This document shows, piece after piece, positions 44,778 through 55,308 of a DNA stretch of 64,000 nucleotides (its first letter is position 1; each line of letters starts with the position of its first letter). The DNA comes from Bacillus vallismortis (lineage in GTDB: Bacteria > Bacillota > Bacilli > Bacillales > Bacillaceae), in assembly GCF_004116955.1 (NCBI RefSeq), contig NZ_CP026362.1, positions 3,048,501 through 3,112,500 of the forward strand. The letters are read 5' to 3'. The translations under genes and the position numbers were made by a program. The notes below the pieces were generated by a model that saw only the letters and a list, made by a program, of their open reading frames with translations, made no database searches and had not been told where the DNA came from.

Positions 44778-46166
44778 TTACAAACCGATGGACATATATT
44801 TTGTTTCAAGGTAAGGTTCGATGCCTTCCGAACCGCCTTCGCGGCCGATTCCGCTTTCTTTCATTCCGCCGAATGGCGCTTGAACCGCTGACGGCCCGCC
44901 ATCATTCCAGCCAATAATGCCGTACTCGAGATTCTCGGAAATATAGATGCCGCGGCGGTAGTTTTCTGTGAAGAAGTAAGCAGCCAAGCCGTACGGGGTA
45001 TCGTTGGCAAGCTCAATCGCTTCATCAATATCAGAAAATGTGACGATCGGTGCAACCGGGCCGAATGTTTCCTCATGCATGATATTCATTGACGTATCCA
45101 CATCGGTGAGCACTGTCGGGTTGACGAAGTAGCAGCCTTTGTCATCGTTTCGGTCATACGTGCCCCCTGCAAGAACCTTCGCTCCTTTTTCAACAGCATC
45201 ATCAATTTGGCTGACGATTTTTTCAAAGCCTCTTTTGTTGATGATCGGGCCGACATTGACGCCTTCTTCAAGTCCATTTCCGACTTTCAGCTTAGACACT
45301 TGCTCGCTCAGTTTCGCAGCAAATTCATCTTTGATGGATTCATGAACGATCAGGCGGTTGGCACATACACAGGTTTGGCCCGCGTTGCGGTATTTGGACA
45401 CCATCGCTTGTTCAACGGCAAGATCAATATTTGCATCCTCATCCACGATCAGCGGTGCATGTCCGCCGAGCTCCATAGAGAGATGTTTCACGGTGTCCGC
45501 ACTGTTTTTCATGAGGATTTTCCCGACCGGCGTTGATCCTGTGAACGTGATTTTGCGGATTTTTGGACTGCTTGTGAACACGTTCCCGATTTCTTCGCCG
45601 TCGCCAATGACAACCTGCAGAACATCTTTTGGAATGCCCGCTTCATATGCGAGCCGCGCAAGCTCATAGGCAGACAGCGGTGTGTCCGGTGCCGGCTTGA
45701 TGATAAACGTACAGCCGGCGGCAAGAGCAGGCGCCGCTTTGCGTGTAATCATCGCATTCGGAAAATTCCATGGCGTGATGGCAGCAACCGGGCCGACTGG
45801 CTGGCGTGTGACGACAATTCGTTTGCCGGTTGTCGGAGCAGGAACCGTTCTTCCGTATACACGCTTCGCTTCCTCTGCGAACCATTCGATATAACCTGCG
45901 CCATATAGGACCTCGCCGACCGCTTCCTGATACGGTTTTCCGTTTTCCTTTGTAATTACATTTGCAAGTTCTTCTTTATGTTCAACAATCAGCTCATACC
46001 ATCTTTTCAAAAGAGACGCTCTTTCATTCGCTGATGTTTTGGACCACGTTTTAAACGCTTGATGTGAACGTTCAATGGCTTCTTCTACTTCTTGGGCGGA
46101 TTGCTGGGGAATCGTTTTGATCTCCTCGCCCGTAGCCGGGTTGTAGACCGTTAATTGATCTGGCAT
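44778..46166 (-). CDS. gabD: Succinate-semialdehyde dehydrogenase
   Basis: 462 residues, full-length aldehyde dehydrogenase. It shows [10 protein letters not shown], the cofactor loop FTGSTPVGK, the base Glu in MELGGHAP, and the nucleophile Cys in [11 protein letters not shown] (about residue 265). It oxidises succinate semialdehyde from GABA breakdown to succinate. In its relatives it is the second gene of gabTD, activated by GabR. Here both gabT and gabR are broken and their shared promoter region is deleted, so expression must come from elsewhere or be low. The gene itself looks intact. Start at 46166 is supported by AAAGGAA and by the known length. Confidence 0.93.
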   Translation of the reverse strand: MPDQLTVYNPATGEEIKTIPQQSAQEVEEAIERSHQAFKTWSKTSANERASLLKRWYELIVEHKEELANVITKENGKPYQEAVGEVLYGAGYIEWFAEEAKRVYGRTVPAPTTGKRIVVTRQPVGPVAAITPWNFPNAMITRKAAPALAAGCTFIIKPAPDTPLSAYELARLAYEAGIPKDVLQVVIGDGEEIGNVFTSSPKIRKITFTGSTPVGKILMKNSADTVKHLSMELGGHAPLIVDEDANIDLAVEQAMVSKYRNAGQTCVCANRLIVHESIKDEFAAKLSEQVSKLKVGNGLEEGVNVGPIINKRGFEKIVSQIDDAVEKGAKVLAGGTYDRNDDKGCYFVNPTVLTDVDTSMNIMHEETFGPVAPIVTFSDIDEAIELANDTPYGLAAYFFTENYRRGIYISENLEYGIIGWNDGGPSAVQAPFGGMKESGIGREGGSEGIEPYLETKYMSIGL

Positions 46167-46235
46167 ATTGAACATTCCTTTCTGTTTTATGATTACTTAA
46201 AATGATAGCAGACCCAGCCGTTTTCTTTCCAATGA

Positions 46236-47268
<1,033 letters not shown>

Positions 47269-47269
47269 T

Positions 47270-47584
47270 TCACCAGCGGTCCTGGTCCACATTCAGTACG
47301 GCTTCAAGCAGGCCGGGAAACGCCTTTTCAAGGTCTTCAGCACGAAGCGAATAATACCGGCGCTTCCCTTCTATCCGAACTTGAGCGATGCCTGATTCTC
47401 TCAGTACTTTAAAATGATGCGACAAGGTCGACTTGGCAACCTGTACATCCGCACAGGTGCCGCACGTTTTTTCTTTCGCTTCAGCTAATTGCTTGACGAG
47501 CTCTAAACGAAGCGGATCACTCAGTGCGTGAAGAACCTTTGTCAACTGCAACGTTTCTGTTTCTGGATGGTTTGGAATGTTCAT
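47270..47584 (-). CDS. yczG: YczG, ArsR-type repressor
   Basis: 104 residues, winged helix of the ArsR/SmtB family. The recognition helix lies in [17 protein letters not shown], and a Cys pair in KTCGTC (about residues 40-43) could sense thiol or redox stress rather than a metal. It is divergent from ycnED, which encodes a small ABM protein and a nitroreductase, and probably represses it. A dyad between the genes is a candidate operator. Confidence 0.88.
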   Translation of the reverse strand: MNIPNHPETETLQLTKVLHALSDPLRLELVKQLAEAKEKTCGTCADVQVAKSTLSHHFKVLRESGIAQVRIEGKRRYYSLRAEDLEKAFPGLLEAVLNVDQDRW

Positions 47585-47673
47585 GACACAAATGTATCAC
47601 ACAACAATTAGAATGACAATTTTACTATTTGAGGGTTTTTCCTTTACCTCATTTTGAATACATGATACAGTTA

Positions 47674-47691
47674 GTTCGATGAAATTCGAAC
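47674..47691. promoter_or_regulatory. Dyad between yczG and ycnE, candidate YczG operator
   Basis: GTTCGA / TCGAAC arms separated by six bases (18 bases in all), about 35 bases before ycnE and 90 before yczG. Confidence 0.45.
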
Positions 47692-47724
47692 AATAAAATC
47701 AGCATAACGATGGAGGAGATTGAC

Positions 47725-48012
47725 ATGATCGTATTACAAGCTTACATCAAAGTAAAACCAGAAAAACGCGAGGAATTTTTGAACGAGGCGCAATCGCTTG
47801 TTGAGCATTCAAGAGCTGAGGAAGGCAACGCGCAATACGACCTATTTGAAAAAGTGGGCGAAGAAAATACATTTGTGATGCTTGAGCAATGGAAAGATGA
47901 AGCGGCGATGAAATTCCACAATGAAACTGCGCATTTCCAAGGATTTGTCGCAAAAGGAAAAGAACTGCTGAGCGCTCCTCTTGATGTTGTCCGCACAGAA
48001 CTTAGCGAGTAA
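47725..48012 (+). CDS. ycnE: YcnE, ABM-fold monooxygenase-like protein
   Basis: 95 residues, one dimeric alpha-beta barrel domain (VLQAYIKVKPEKREEFL start, ARGNAQY-like EEGNAQYDLFEKV centre). This group includes small quinone or thiol-stress enzymes; pairing with a nitroreductase suggests a role in quinone or diamide stress. TGGAGGAGATTGAC precedes the ATG at 47725. It is followed 16 bases later by ycnD. Confidence 0.92.
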   Translation: MIVLQAYIKVKPEKREEFLNEAQSLVEHSRAEEGNAQYDLFEKVGEENTFVMLEQWKDEAAMKFHNETAHFQGFVAKGKELLSAPLDVVRTELSE

Positions 48013-48028
48013 AGAAAGGGTGTCCCAT

Positions 48029-48778
48029 ATGAATGAAGTCATTAAATCATTAACAGACCACCGTTCGATTCGCAGCTATACAGATGAGCCTGTATCCCAG
48101 GAACAATTGGACCACATCATTCAAGCGGTGCAAGCAGCCCCAACTTCGATCAACGGACAGCAAGTGACTGTGATCACAGTGCAGGATAAAGAACGCAAAA
48201 AGAAAATCTCCGAGCTGGCAGGCGGACAGCCTTGGATTGATCAGGCTCCTGTTTTCCTTCTGTTCTGCGCAGACTTCAACCGGGCTAAAATCGCGCTTGA
48301 AGATCTGCATGATTTCAATATGGAGATCACAAACGGTTTGGAATCTGTTCTTGTCGGCGCCGTAGACGCTGGTATCGCCCTTGGCACAGCGACAGCAGCT
48401 GCCGAATCCCTCGGATTGGGCACGGTACCGATCGGCGCGGTTCGCGGAAACCCTCAAGAGCTGATTGAACTGCTTGAGCTTCCAAAATACGTGTTCCCTG
48501 TATCCGGTCTTGTCATCGGCCATCCCGCAGACCGTTCGGCGAAAAAACCGCGTCTTCCACAGGAAGCCGTCAATCATCAGGAAACCTATTTGACTCAAGA
48601 TGAGCTGACGTCCCACATCCAGACATATGACGAGACGATGTCTGAATATATGAAAGAGCGGACAAACGGAAAAGAAACAAGAAACTGGTCACAGGGCATC
48701 GCATCCTATTATGAGCGCCTGTACTATCCACACATCCGTGAAATGCTTGAAAAACAAGGATTTAAAGTTGAAAAATAA
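48029..48778 (+). CDS. ycnD: NfrA2 (YcnD), FMN-dependent oxidoreductase
   Basis: 249 residues, NfsA/FRP-type flavin reductase. HRSIRSYTDEPV and the APTSINGQQ flavin-binding segments at the start, then SLGLGTVPIGAVRGNP, are typical. It reduces FMN, nitro compounds and disulfides using NAD(P)H. Start ATG at 48029 has AAAGGGTG ahead; the longer frame begins within ycnE. Likely controlled by YczG as a ycnED operon. Confidence 0.93.
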   Translation: MNEVIKSLTDHRSIRSYTDEPVSQEQLDHIIQAVQAAPTSINGQQVTVITVQDKERKKKISELAGGQPWIDQAPVFLLFCADFNRAKIALEDLHDFNMEITNGLESVLVGAVDAGIALGTATAAAESLGLGTVPIGAVRGNPQELIELLELPKYVFPVSGLVIGHPADRSAKKPRLPQEAVNHQETYLTQDELTSHIQTYDETMSEYMKERTNGKETRNWSQGIASYYERLYYPHIREMLEKQGFKVEK

Positions 48779-48787
48779 GCCTCACCC

Positions 48788-48816
48788 GGCCTGTCGGATT
48801 TTCCGGCGGGCCTTTT
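48788..48816 (+). terminator. Terminator of ycnED
   Basis: GGCCtGtCGGA / TCCGgCgGGCC stem followed by TTTTG, 10 bases past the stop. Confidence 0.65.
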
Positions 48817-48881
48817 GATTGTCCGGTTAAAATCCATTGACTTCTATTTCGTTTATTTGGTAAAATTTTTTCATTGTTACT

Positions 48882-48904
48882 CATTGGTTTTGTGTGAACC
48901 AATG
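48882..48904. promoter_or_regulatory. Dyad upstream of ycnC, candidate TetR operator
   Basis: CATTGGTT / AACCAATG arms of eight bases around a 7-base spacer, 36 bases before ycnC. Size and place fit autoregulation by the TetR-family YcnC. Confidence 0.5.
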
Positions 48905-48940
48905 GGTTTTCTAATGTTCAGGAAAGAAGGAAGCCATGAG

Positions 48941-49819
48941 ATGCTTGATAAAAAAACAGATATCTTGTTAGCTGCGAGAAAGCTGTTTTCGGAGAAGGAT
49001 TTTACGTCAGTTTCCATGCAGGCGATCGCAGAAGAATGTAAGATGTCAAAAGCTTCGATATATAAGCTGTTTCAGTCTAAGGAAGATCTGCTTTTAGAGC
49101 TGCTGGCATTTAACCAGAAGCAAATGGTGGCGGCGGCCTCAAGACTTCAGGAAAATACCGAGCTGACACCGGAGGAGCGTTTGATGCAAAAGGTCAAAAT
49201 GGAGCTGGAAGGCTTTAGGCGGAATCAGCAATTTTTCAATATGCTGACCTACGGAGACCCCAAGCTGCATAATAACCGGGTCAAACAGCATATCCATCAG
49301 ACCAGATCAACGATTATCCGCTGGCACCGCGATTCGCTGATTCAGGCATATGGAGAAACCATTCTCCCGTTCGTGTGGGATTTGGTCATCATTCTTCACG
49401 GCATGATGCGTGAGTTTGTCATGCTGATCAAAATAGAGGAAAAACCGCTTGAGCTTGACCCAATCGCAGCGTTTATCATCAGCACCCTCAATCAGCTTGT
49501 CAAAAACAAGGAAACCCGGAAGTCTCTCCTTCCTCCAGAAGCCATCGAGCTTTATATTCATTCAGCATCCTCCTGCAAACCAAAGGATAAATCAGCCCTG
49601 TTGTCGGAAACCCTGAAAGAATTACACCAAGGCATCTCTTCCCTGCCCGCCGCGGACTATGACGTAGATGAATTGACATCCGCAGCCGCCATGCTGGAAG
49701 AAGAAGCGAAGAAGGAAGAACCCCGCGCTTTTTTGCTCAAATCACTGATTGGCTATCTGGAACAAACCGGTGTTTTAACACAGCCCGTTTCGATGTTAAA
49801 AACACTGTTAATTACGTAA
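48941..49819 (+). CDS. ycnC: YcnC, TetR-family regulator
   Basis: 292 residues. A standard TetR helix-turn-helix is at about 1-50 ([37 protein letters not shown]), followed by an unusually long C-terminal part (about 240 residues, helical) with an acidic EEEAKKEE stretch. I begin at the ATG at 48941, where the domain starts; an upstream frame of 42 codons crosses the operator and is not typical protein. It precedes an MFS pump by 19 bases and should control it. Confidence 0.9.
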   Translation: MLDKKTDILLAARKLFSEKDFTSVSMQAIAEECKMSKASIYKLFQSKEDLLLELLAFNQKQMVAAASRLQENTELTPEERLMQKVKMELEGFRRNQQFFNMLTYGDPKLHNNRVKQHIHQTRSTIIRWHRDSLIQAYGETILPFVWDLVIILHGMMREFVMLIKIEEKPLELDPIAAFIISTLNQLVKNKETRKSLLPPEAIELYIHSASSCKPKDKSALLSETLKELHQGISSLPAADYDVDELTSAAAMLEEEAKKEEPRAFLLKSLIGYLEQTGVLTQPVSMLKTLLIT

Positions 49820-49838
49820 AGAAAAGAAGGGATATGTA

Positions 49839-51257
49839 TTGGAAAAAAGTATTGCACCAAAACCTTTTAACCGTTCTATCATTGTCGGCATTTTATTAGC
49901 CGGGGCGTTTGTCGCGATCTTGAATCAGACGCTGTTAATTACCGCGCTTCCCCATATTATGAGGGAATTCAATGTAGATGCCAACCAAGCGCAATGGCTG
50001 ACAACTTCATTTATGTTAACAAACGGGATTTTAATTCCGATCACCGCGTTTTTAATTGAGAAATTCACGAGCCGGACGCTGCTCATTACAGCAATGAGCA
50101 TTTTTACTGCCGGAACAGTTGTCGGAGCGTTCGCGCCGAACTTTCCGGTTCTTCTGACAGCGCGTATCATTCAAGCAGCTGGTGCCGGTATTATGATGCC
50201 GCTCATGCAGACCGTATTTTTGACAATCTTTCCGATTGAAAAGCGCGGCCAAGCGATGGGTATGGTCGGATTGGTCATCTCGTTCGCGCCTGCGATCGGA
50301 CCAACGCTTTCCGGATGGGCAGTCGAAGCTTTCTCTTGGAGATCTCTGTTTTATATCATTCTTCCATTTGCTGTGATTGATTTGCTTCTTGCCAGCATCC
50401 TAATGAAGAACGTGACGACTTTAAGAAAGACACAGATTGATATTTTATCAGTCATCCTATCGACATTTGGATTCGGCGGCCTTCTGTACGGCTTCTCAAG
50501 CGTCGGCTCTTACGGCTGGACCAGTTCAACCGTCTTGATTTCACTGCTGGTGGGTGTCGTCGCACTGATCTTGTTTATTACGAGACAAATGAAGCTTGAA
50601 AAACCGATGCTGGAATTCCGCGTCTTCACGTTTGGCGTGTTCAGCTTAACAACACTGCTTGGAACGCTTGTCTTTGCACTATTGATCGGTACGGAAACCA
50701 TCCTGCCGCTTTATACACAAAACGTCAGAGACGTCACAGCTTTTGATACAGGACTCATGCTTCTTCCGGGAGCCATTGTGATGGGCTTCATGTCACCGAT
50801 CATCGGCAGAATCTTTGACCGTGTCGGCGGAAGAGGGCTGGCGATCGCCGGTTTCTGCATCATCTTCCTGACATCGCTGCCGTTTATGCAGCTGACCGAC
50901 CATACGTCACTCGCTTGGATTGTTGTGTTGTATACCGTTCGTCTCTTAGGTACCGCCATGATCATGATGCCGGTGACCACTGCCGGAATCAACGCGTTGC
51001 CGCGCCACCTGATCCCGCACGGAACAGCGATGAACAACACCATCCGCCAAGTCGGCGGCTCGATCGGAACCGCACTATTGGTATCCGTCATGAGCAACCA
51101 AGCGGCACACGCAGGCACGACAAATGCGAAACACGCAGCCCTGCACGGCATGAACGCCGCATTTCTTGTGGCAGCCTGCATCGCGCTTGCCGGCTTCCTT
51201 CTCTCTTTTACATTAAAGAAACCTCAGCGCCCTGCCGAACAGCAGCCGGCACGCTGA
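49839..51257 (+). CDS. ycnB: YcnB, MFS multidrug exporter (DHA2, 14 TM)
   Basis: 472 residues, about 14 hydrophobic segments, EmrB/QacA-type. Motif C-like GLVISFAPAIGPTLSGW lies in segment 5. The start is TTG at 49839 with AAGAAGGGATATG ahead and the M-E-K-S-I sequence of the family. It exports drugs or other lipophilic compounds with protons. The inducer is presumably sensed by YcnC. Confidence 0.92.
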   Translation: MEKSIAPKPFNRSIIVGILLAGAFVAILNQTLLITALPHIMREFNVDANQAQWLTTSFMLTNGILIPITAFLIEKFTSRTLLITAMSIFTAGTVVGAFAPNFPVLLTARIIQAAGAGIMMPLMQTVFLTIFPIEKRGQAMGMVGLVISFAPAIGPTLSGWAVEAFSWRSLFYIILPFAVIDLLLASILMKNVTTLRKTQIDILSVILSTFGFGGLLYGFSSVGSYGWTSSTVLISLLVGVVALILFITRQMKLEKPMLEFRVFTFGVFSLTTLLGTLVFALLIGTETILPLYTQNVRDVTAFDTGLMLLPGAIVMGFMSPIIGRIFDRVGGRGLAIAGFCIIFLTSLPFMQLTDHTSLAWIVVLYTVRLLGTAMIMMPVTTAGINALPRHLIPHGTAMNNTIRQVGGSIGTALLVSVMSNQAAHAGTTNAKHAALHGMNAAFLVAACIALAGFLLSFTLKKPQRPAEQQPAR

Positions 51258-51263
51258 TCCATA

Positions 51264-51302
51264 AAAAAAGAGCCCCGCTTTTAAGCGGAGGCTCATTTTT
51301 TT
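51264..51302. terminator. Shared terminator of ycnB and yclQ
   Basis: AAAAAAAGAGCCcCCGCTT / AAGCGGAGGCTC(A)TTTTTTT-type stem between convergent stops. Confidence 0.85.
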
Positions 51303-52257
51303 ACTTCTCTAAACCGTCTTTCACTTCTTTAATCATTTGCGTCATAGACTCAAGTCCGCCTCCTGATAAGTACCAAGTAGCAGAATCAAGGTAAACGACG
51401 TGATCATTTTTCACTGCGTTTACGTTTTTCACATAATCGTTTTCAACGACTTGTTTTGTAGATGATGTTTCTCCGATCGCTGTGCCGCGGTCAATGACAA
51501 ACAGATAATCCGGGTTCGTTTTTGAAATGTACTCATAAGAAACGCTTTGTCCGTGAGTAGACGCTTTGATGTTTTTATCAGCCGGTGTCACGCCGAATAC
51601 GTCGTGAATCAAGCCGTATCTTGATTTAGAACCGAACGCGCTGATTTTTCCGTCGTTCGCCATGATGACAAGACCGTTTTTGTTAAGCTTTTCAGCTGTT
51701 TTCTTAAGGTCTGCAATTGAGCTATCAATTGTTGCAAGTTCATCTTTCACTTCATCTTCTTTATCAAAGATCTTACCGATTGTTTCCGCGTCTGACTTAA
51801 ATGACTCCATGTATTTCGCTGTGTCCACGCCAAGGTAAATCGTCGGCGCGATATCAGAGAATTCTTTGTATGACTCAGATTGTCTTCCTGAAATAATGAT
51901 CAGGTCAGGGTCTATTTCAGCCACTTTTTCAAAGTCAGGCTCTTTTAAGCTTCCCACATCAGCATATTTGTCATCTTTGAATTGGGACAGATACTTAGGA
52001 AGGGCTTGTTTCGGCAGGCCCGCCACTTTATCATCAAGACCGAGTTTATCTAACGTATCTAAGCTTCCAAAATCAAATACGACGACTTTTTTAGGATTCT
52101 TTGGCACTTTTGTGCCGTCTTTATCCAGCTGGTGTTTCACTGTGATTTGTTCATTCTTTGAATCAGAACCTTTGCTGCTGCTTGTGCTTTGGTTTCCGCA
52201 TGCGGAAATGACAACTGCCGTTACCAACGCGATGAATAGTAATGCGAACTTTTTCAT
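51301..52257 (-). CDS. yclQ: YclQ, petrobactin-binding lipoprotein
   Basis: 318 residues. Lipoprotein signal with lipobox VISACGN; then a class III periplasmic-binding-protein fold (FhuD-like, two lobes joined by a helix near residue 165). It captures ferri-petrobactin and precursors outside the membrane. I start at the ATG at 52257; AGAGGTG is 6-8 bases ahead. Last gene of the yclNOPQ operon, following yclP by 21 bases. Confidence 0.95.
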   Translation of the reverse strand: MKKFALLFIALVTAVVISACGNQSTSSSKGSDSKNEQITVKHQLDKDGTKVPKNPKKVVVFDFGSLDTLDKLGLDDKVAGLPKQALPKYLSQFKDDKYADVGSLKEPDFEKVAEIDPDLIIISGRQSESYKEFSDIAPTIYLGVDTAKYMESFKSDAETIGKIFDKEDEVKDELATIDSSIADLKKTAEKLNKNGLVIMANDGKISAFGSKSRYGLIHDVFGVTPADKNIKASTHGQSVSYEYISKTNPDYLFVIDRGTAIGETSSTKQVVENDYVKNVNAVKNDHVVYLDSATWYLSGGGLESMTQMIKEVKDGLEK

Positions 52258-52278
52258 GCTCCTCACCTCTTCTATATA

Positions 52279-53037
52279 TTAAGAAAAATAAACACCTATT
52301 CTTTGATGATCAATTGTCTGAATCGGGATGGTCATATCGTAAATTTCCTCAAGCACAGAGGTTTCAATAATCTCCTCAGGCGGCCCCTCTTTTACGATTC
52401 GGCCGTTCTTCAAGGCCACGATATGATCGGAGTAGACGGATGCGAAGTTGATATCATGAATCACAATCACGATTGTTTTTCCTAGCTCCTCTACCAGCCG
52501 TTTCAGCAGTTTCATAATTTCAACTGAATGTTTCATATCCAGGTTGTTCAGCGGCTCATCCAGAAAAATATAATCGGTGTCCTGGGCAATGACCATTGCG
52601 ATAAATGCCCTTTGGCACTGTCCGCCGCTCAGCTGATCCAGATATTTGTCCTGAATGTCTTCCAGCTTCATATAGCCGAGCGCCTGGTTGATATGAACCC
52701 AGTCATCCTCTGTCAGCCGGCCTTGTGAGTACGGAAATCTGCCGAAGCTGACAAGATCTTTGATGGTGAGCCTAATGTTGATTTGGTTCGCCTGCTTCAA
52801 AATGCTCATTTTTTTAGCAAGCTCTTTACTGTCGCAGGATCCAATCTCTTGGCCGTCTATGAAAATCTCGCCGGAGTCTTTTTTGATCAGGCGGCTCATC
52901 AAAGACAGCAGCGTGCTTTTGCCAGCGCCGTTAGGCCCGATAAACGAGGTGATTTTGCCTTTTTGAATCGTGACTGACGTCTCTTCAAGGACAACTTTCC
53001 CCCCATATTGTTTGCTTACTTTTTTGACCTCTACCAT
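52279..53037 (-). CDS. yclP: YclP, ABC ATPase for petrobactin uptake
   Basis: 252 residues. Walker A GPNGAGKST (about 34-42), Q-loop, signature LSGGQCQRAF (about 134), Walker B YIFLDEPLNNLD, and the switch His in VIVIHDINF. It drives the YclN-YclO permease. It overlaps yclO by 7 bases. Confidence 0.95.
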   Translation of the reverse strand: MVEVKKVSKQYGGKVVLEETSVTIQKGKITSFIGPNGAGKSTLLSLMSRLIKKDSGEIFIDGQEIGSCDSKELAKKMSILKQANQINIRLTIKDLVSFGRFPYSQGRLTEDDWVHINQALGYMKLEDIQDKYLDQLSGGQCQRAFIAMVIAQDTDYIFLDEPLNNLDMKHSVEIMKLLKRLVEELGKTIVIVIHDINFASVYSDHIVALKNGRIVKEGPPEEIIETSVLEEIYDMTIPIQTIDHQRIGVYFS

Positions 53038-53978
53038 GATTTATTCTCCTTTAACAGCAAGTAGATAAAATAAATCCCGCCGGCAAAATTGATAATGACG
53101 CTCAGCGTCGTTGAGAAGGTAAATACTTTCTCAACCACAAACTGTCCTCCCACCAGCGCGATGATGCTGATCAAGACGGAGCCTGCGATTAAGTATGAGT
53201 GCTTATATGTATTCAAGAATTCTCTCGCCAGGTTGACGACAAGAAGCCCTAAAAACATAATTGGCCCGACTAGCGCTGTTGAAACAGAAACAAGGATCGC
53301 AACCACGACCAGCATCTGCTTCACCACTTTGTCGTAGTCAATGCCCAAATTCACGGCGTGCTCGCGACCGAGCGACAGCACGTCAAAAAACTTCGTAAAA
53401 CGCCAGACATAAACGCCTGTCAGCAGGAAGATGATGAACGCAAGCCATAACAAATCCGTATTAATGTTGTTAAAGCTGGCAAACATCTTGTCCTGCACAA
53501 CTTGAAACTCATTCGGGTCAATCAGCATCTGCATAAAGGAAGACAGGCTGCCAAACAGCGTGCCAAACACGATGCCGACGAGCAGAAGGAAAAAGATATT
53601 TCTCCCCTCTCCCTTGAACATGAGCTGATACAAAACTAGAGAAAACACGATCATCAGCAGAACAGAGATGATAAAGTTCATGTTTTTATTCATGATGACC
53701 ATATTTGCAGAACCGAACAAAAAGATGATGCCGGTCTGAATCAGCATGTAGAGAGAATCTAGGCCCAAGATGCCCGGTGTCAGAATGCGGTTGTTCGTAA
53801 TCGTTTGAAAGATCATCGTCGAAAACGCAATCGCTCCCCCCGTCAGCACAATGGCGGCGACCTTTTTGATTCTTCTCGGCAGGGTGTAATCCCAATTGCC
53901 TACATCATAAAATAGAAATAAGCCGATACATACAATGGATAAACCAACGAGCAACGCAATTTTCACCTGGTTACGCAT
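53031..53978 (-). CDS. yclO: YclO, petrobactin permease subunit
   Basis: 315 residues, FecCD family, eight to ten membrane segments; the C-terminal GPIMFLGLLVVNLAREF loop is the coupling region that contacts the ATPase. Overlaps yclN by 8 bases and yclP by 7, so the subunits are coupled. Confidence 0.94.
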   Translation of the reverse strand: MRNQVKIALLVGLSIVCIGLFLFYDVGNWDYTLPRRIKKVAAIVLTGGAIAFSTMIFQTITNNRILTPGILGLDSLYMLIQTGIIFLFGSANMVIMNKNMNFIISVLLMIVFSLVLYQLMFKGEGRNIFFLLLVGIVFGTLFGSLSSFMQMLIDPNEFQVVQDKMFASFNNINTDLLWLAFIIFLLTGVYVWRFTKFFDVLSLGREHAVNLGIDYDKVVKQMLVVVAILVSVSTALVGPIMFLGLLVVNLAREFLNTYKHSYLIAGSVLISIIALVGGQFVVEKVFTFSTTLSVIINFAGGIYFIYLLLKENKSW

Positions 53979-54921
53979 ACGCTTTTCTCCTTAACAGCAT
54001 AAACAGGAAAATGCCGCTGCCGATGATTCCGACCATCAGGCCAATCGAGATTTCATAAGGGAAGATAATGATTCTGCCCAATATATCACAAAACAGCACA
54101 AAAACCGCTCCCAACAGCGCCGTGTGCGGCAGGCTGTTCTTCAAATTGTCTCCTCTGTACATCGATACAATATTCGGGATGATTAAACCGAGAAACGGAA
54201 GCATACCGACAGTCAAAATGACAAGAGACGTGATCAGGGACACGATCATGAGCCCGATGTTCACAACTCGTTTATACTTGAGGCCGAGGTTGACAGAAAA
54301 GCTTTCTCCCATACCGGCCACTGTAAATTTATCCGCATAGAAATAGGCAATGATGACGAGCGGAATACTCAGATAAAGAAGCTCGTATCTTCCTTTCACG
54401 ACTAAAGAGAAGTCTCCCTGAAGCCATGATGACACATTTTGGATCAAGTCATATTTATATGCGATAAATGTCGCGATGGAACTGACGATATTCCCGAGCA
54501 TTAAACCGACAAGCGGAATAAAGATGGTGTCGTTGAACTTGATTCTTTCAAGAATTTTCATAAACAGAAAATTCCCTGCAAGGGCAAAGACAAACGCGAC
54601 CAGCATTTTGATTAAAGGACTGGCAGATGTAAACAGCAGCAAAGAAATTAAAATGCCAAGCCTCGCCCAATCCACCGTGCCCGCCGTTGTTGGTGACACG
54701 AATTTGTTTCTGCTGATCTGCTGCATAATCAAACCGCAAATGCTCATGCTTAAGCCCGCGATAAGAATGCTGACCAATCGCGGCAAACGGCTTGCAAACA
54801 GCGTTGATGCCTCTTGTTTGCTTAAATCGAAGAGATCAAGCGGCGACAGATCTTCTACGCCGATAAACACAGATGTGATTGCTAATATGATAAGTAGAAT
54901 AAATAAGTAACGTAGCTTCAT
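53971..54921 (-). CDS. yclN: YclN, petrobactin permease subunit
   Basis: 316 residues, FecCD family; GLSMSICGLIMQQISRNKFVSPTTAG near the N-terminus and VGMLPFLGLIIPNI near residue 228 are conserved blocks. First gene of yclNOPQ, with a Fur box 80-100 bases upstream. AAGGAGG precedes the ATG. Confidence 0.95.
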   Translation of the reverse strand: MKLRYLFILLIILAITSVFIGVEDLSPLDLFDLSKQEASTLFASRLPRLVSILIAGLSMSICGLIMQQISRNKFVSPTTAGTVDWARLGILISLLLFTSASPLIKMLVAFVFALAGNFLFMKILERIKFNDTIFIPLVGLMLGNIVSSIATFIAYKYDLIQNVSSWLQGDFSLVVKGRYELLYLSIPLVIIAYFYADKFTVAGMGESFSVNLGLKYKRVVNIGLMIVSLITSLVILTVGMLPFLGLIIPNIVSMYRGDNLKNSLPHTALLGAVFVLFCDILGRIIIFPYEISIGLMVGIIGSGIFLFMLLRRKAYA

Positions 54922-55003
54922 GCTGCCTCCTTACAATCCTTACAGCAAAAAGAACGTATCTCCTACTTCCGCAAGGACTCAAAACAATATGGCCATATAG
55001 TAA

Positions 55004-55023
55004 TTGATTATCATTATCATTTA
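55004..55023. promoter_or_regulatory. Fur box of yclNOPQ
   Basis: On the minus strand TGATAATGATAATCA gives overlapping 7-1-7 Fur repeats (consensus TGATAATTATTATCA, one core mismatch each side). It explains iron repression of the petrobactin importer. Confidence 0.75.
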
Positions 55024-55233
55024 CAATATTACCATTTTTCTAGTTTTAGTCAATATTCTTTCAAAATATTAATGTAGTCATTTATTCAATTTTACTAATC
55101 ATTCGATTCATTTTCCATCCCAAATCGTTAGGCTGTTTACCATATTTATCTTTACCACGCATGTATGCGGTCAGTAAACCTGACATTAATCCTCGTGGGA
55201 AACACAAATGTTCATTACAGAAAGAAATTATCC

Positions 55234-55262
55234 TTGATTTACAGGACTGAAAGAGAGATAAT
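55234..55262 (+). promoter_or_regulatory. SigA promoter of yclM
   Basis: TTGATT, 17 bases, GATAAT; the start codon is 47 bases downstream. The stretch 55025-55230 between this promoter and the Fur box shows no further gene. Confidence 0.5.
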
Positions 55263-55308
55263 GTATACTAAATTTATTTGAAAATTTTAAACATTAGGAG
55301 ATGTGAAC

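Noticed and set aside
44657..44809. 51-codon N-terminal extension of glcU
   Set aside because: It crosses the gabD terminator and the likely SigG promoter and has a composition unlike a protein.
48815..48940. 42-codon extension of ycnC
   Set aside because: It crosses the TetR operator dyad; the helix-turn-helix starts right at the chosen ATG.
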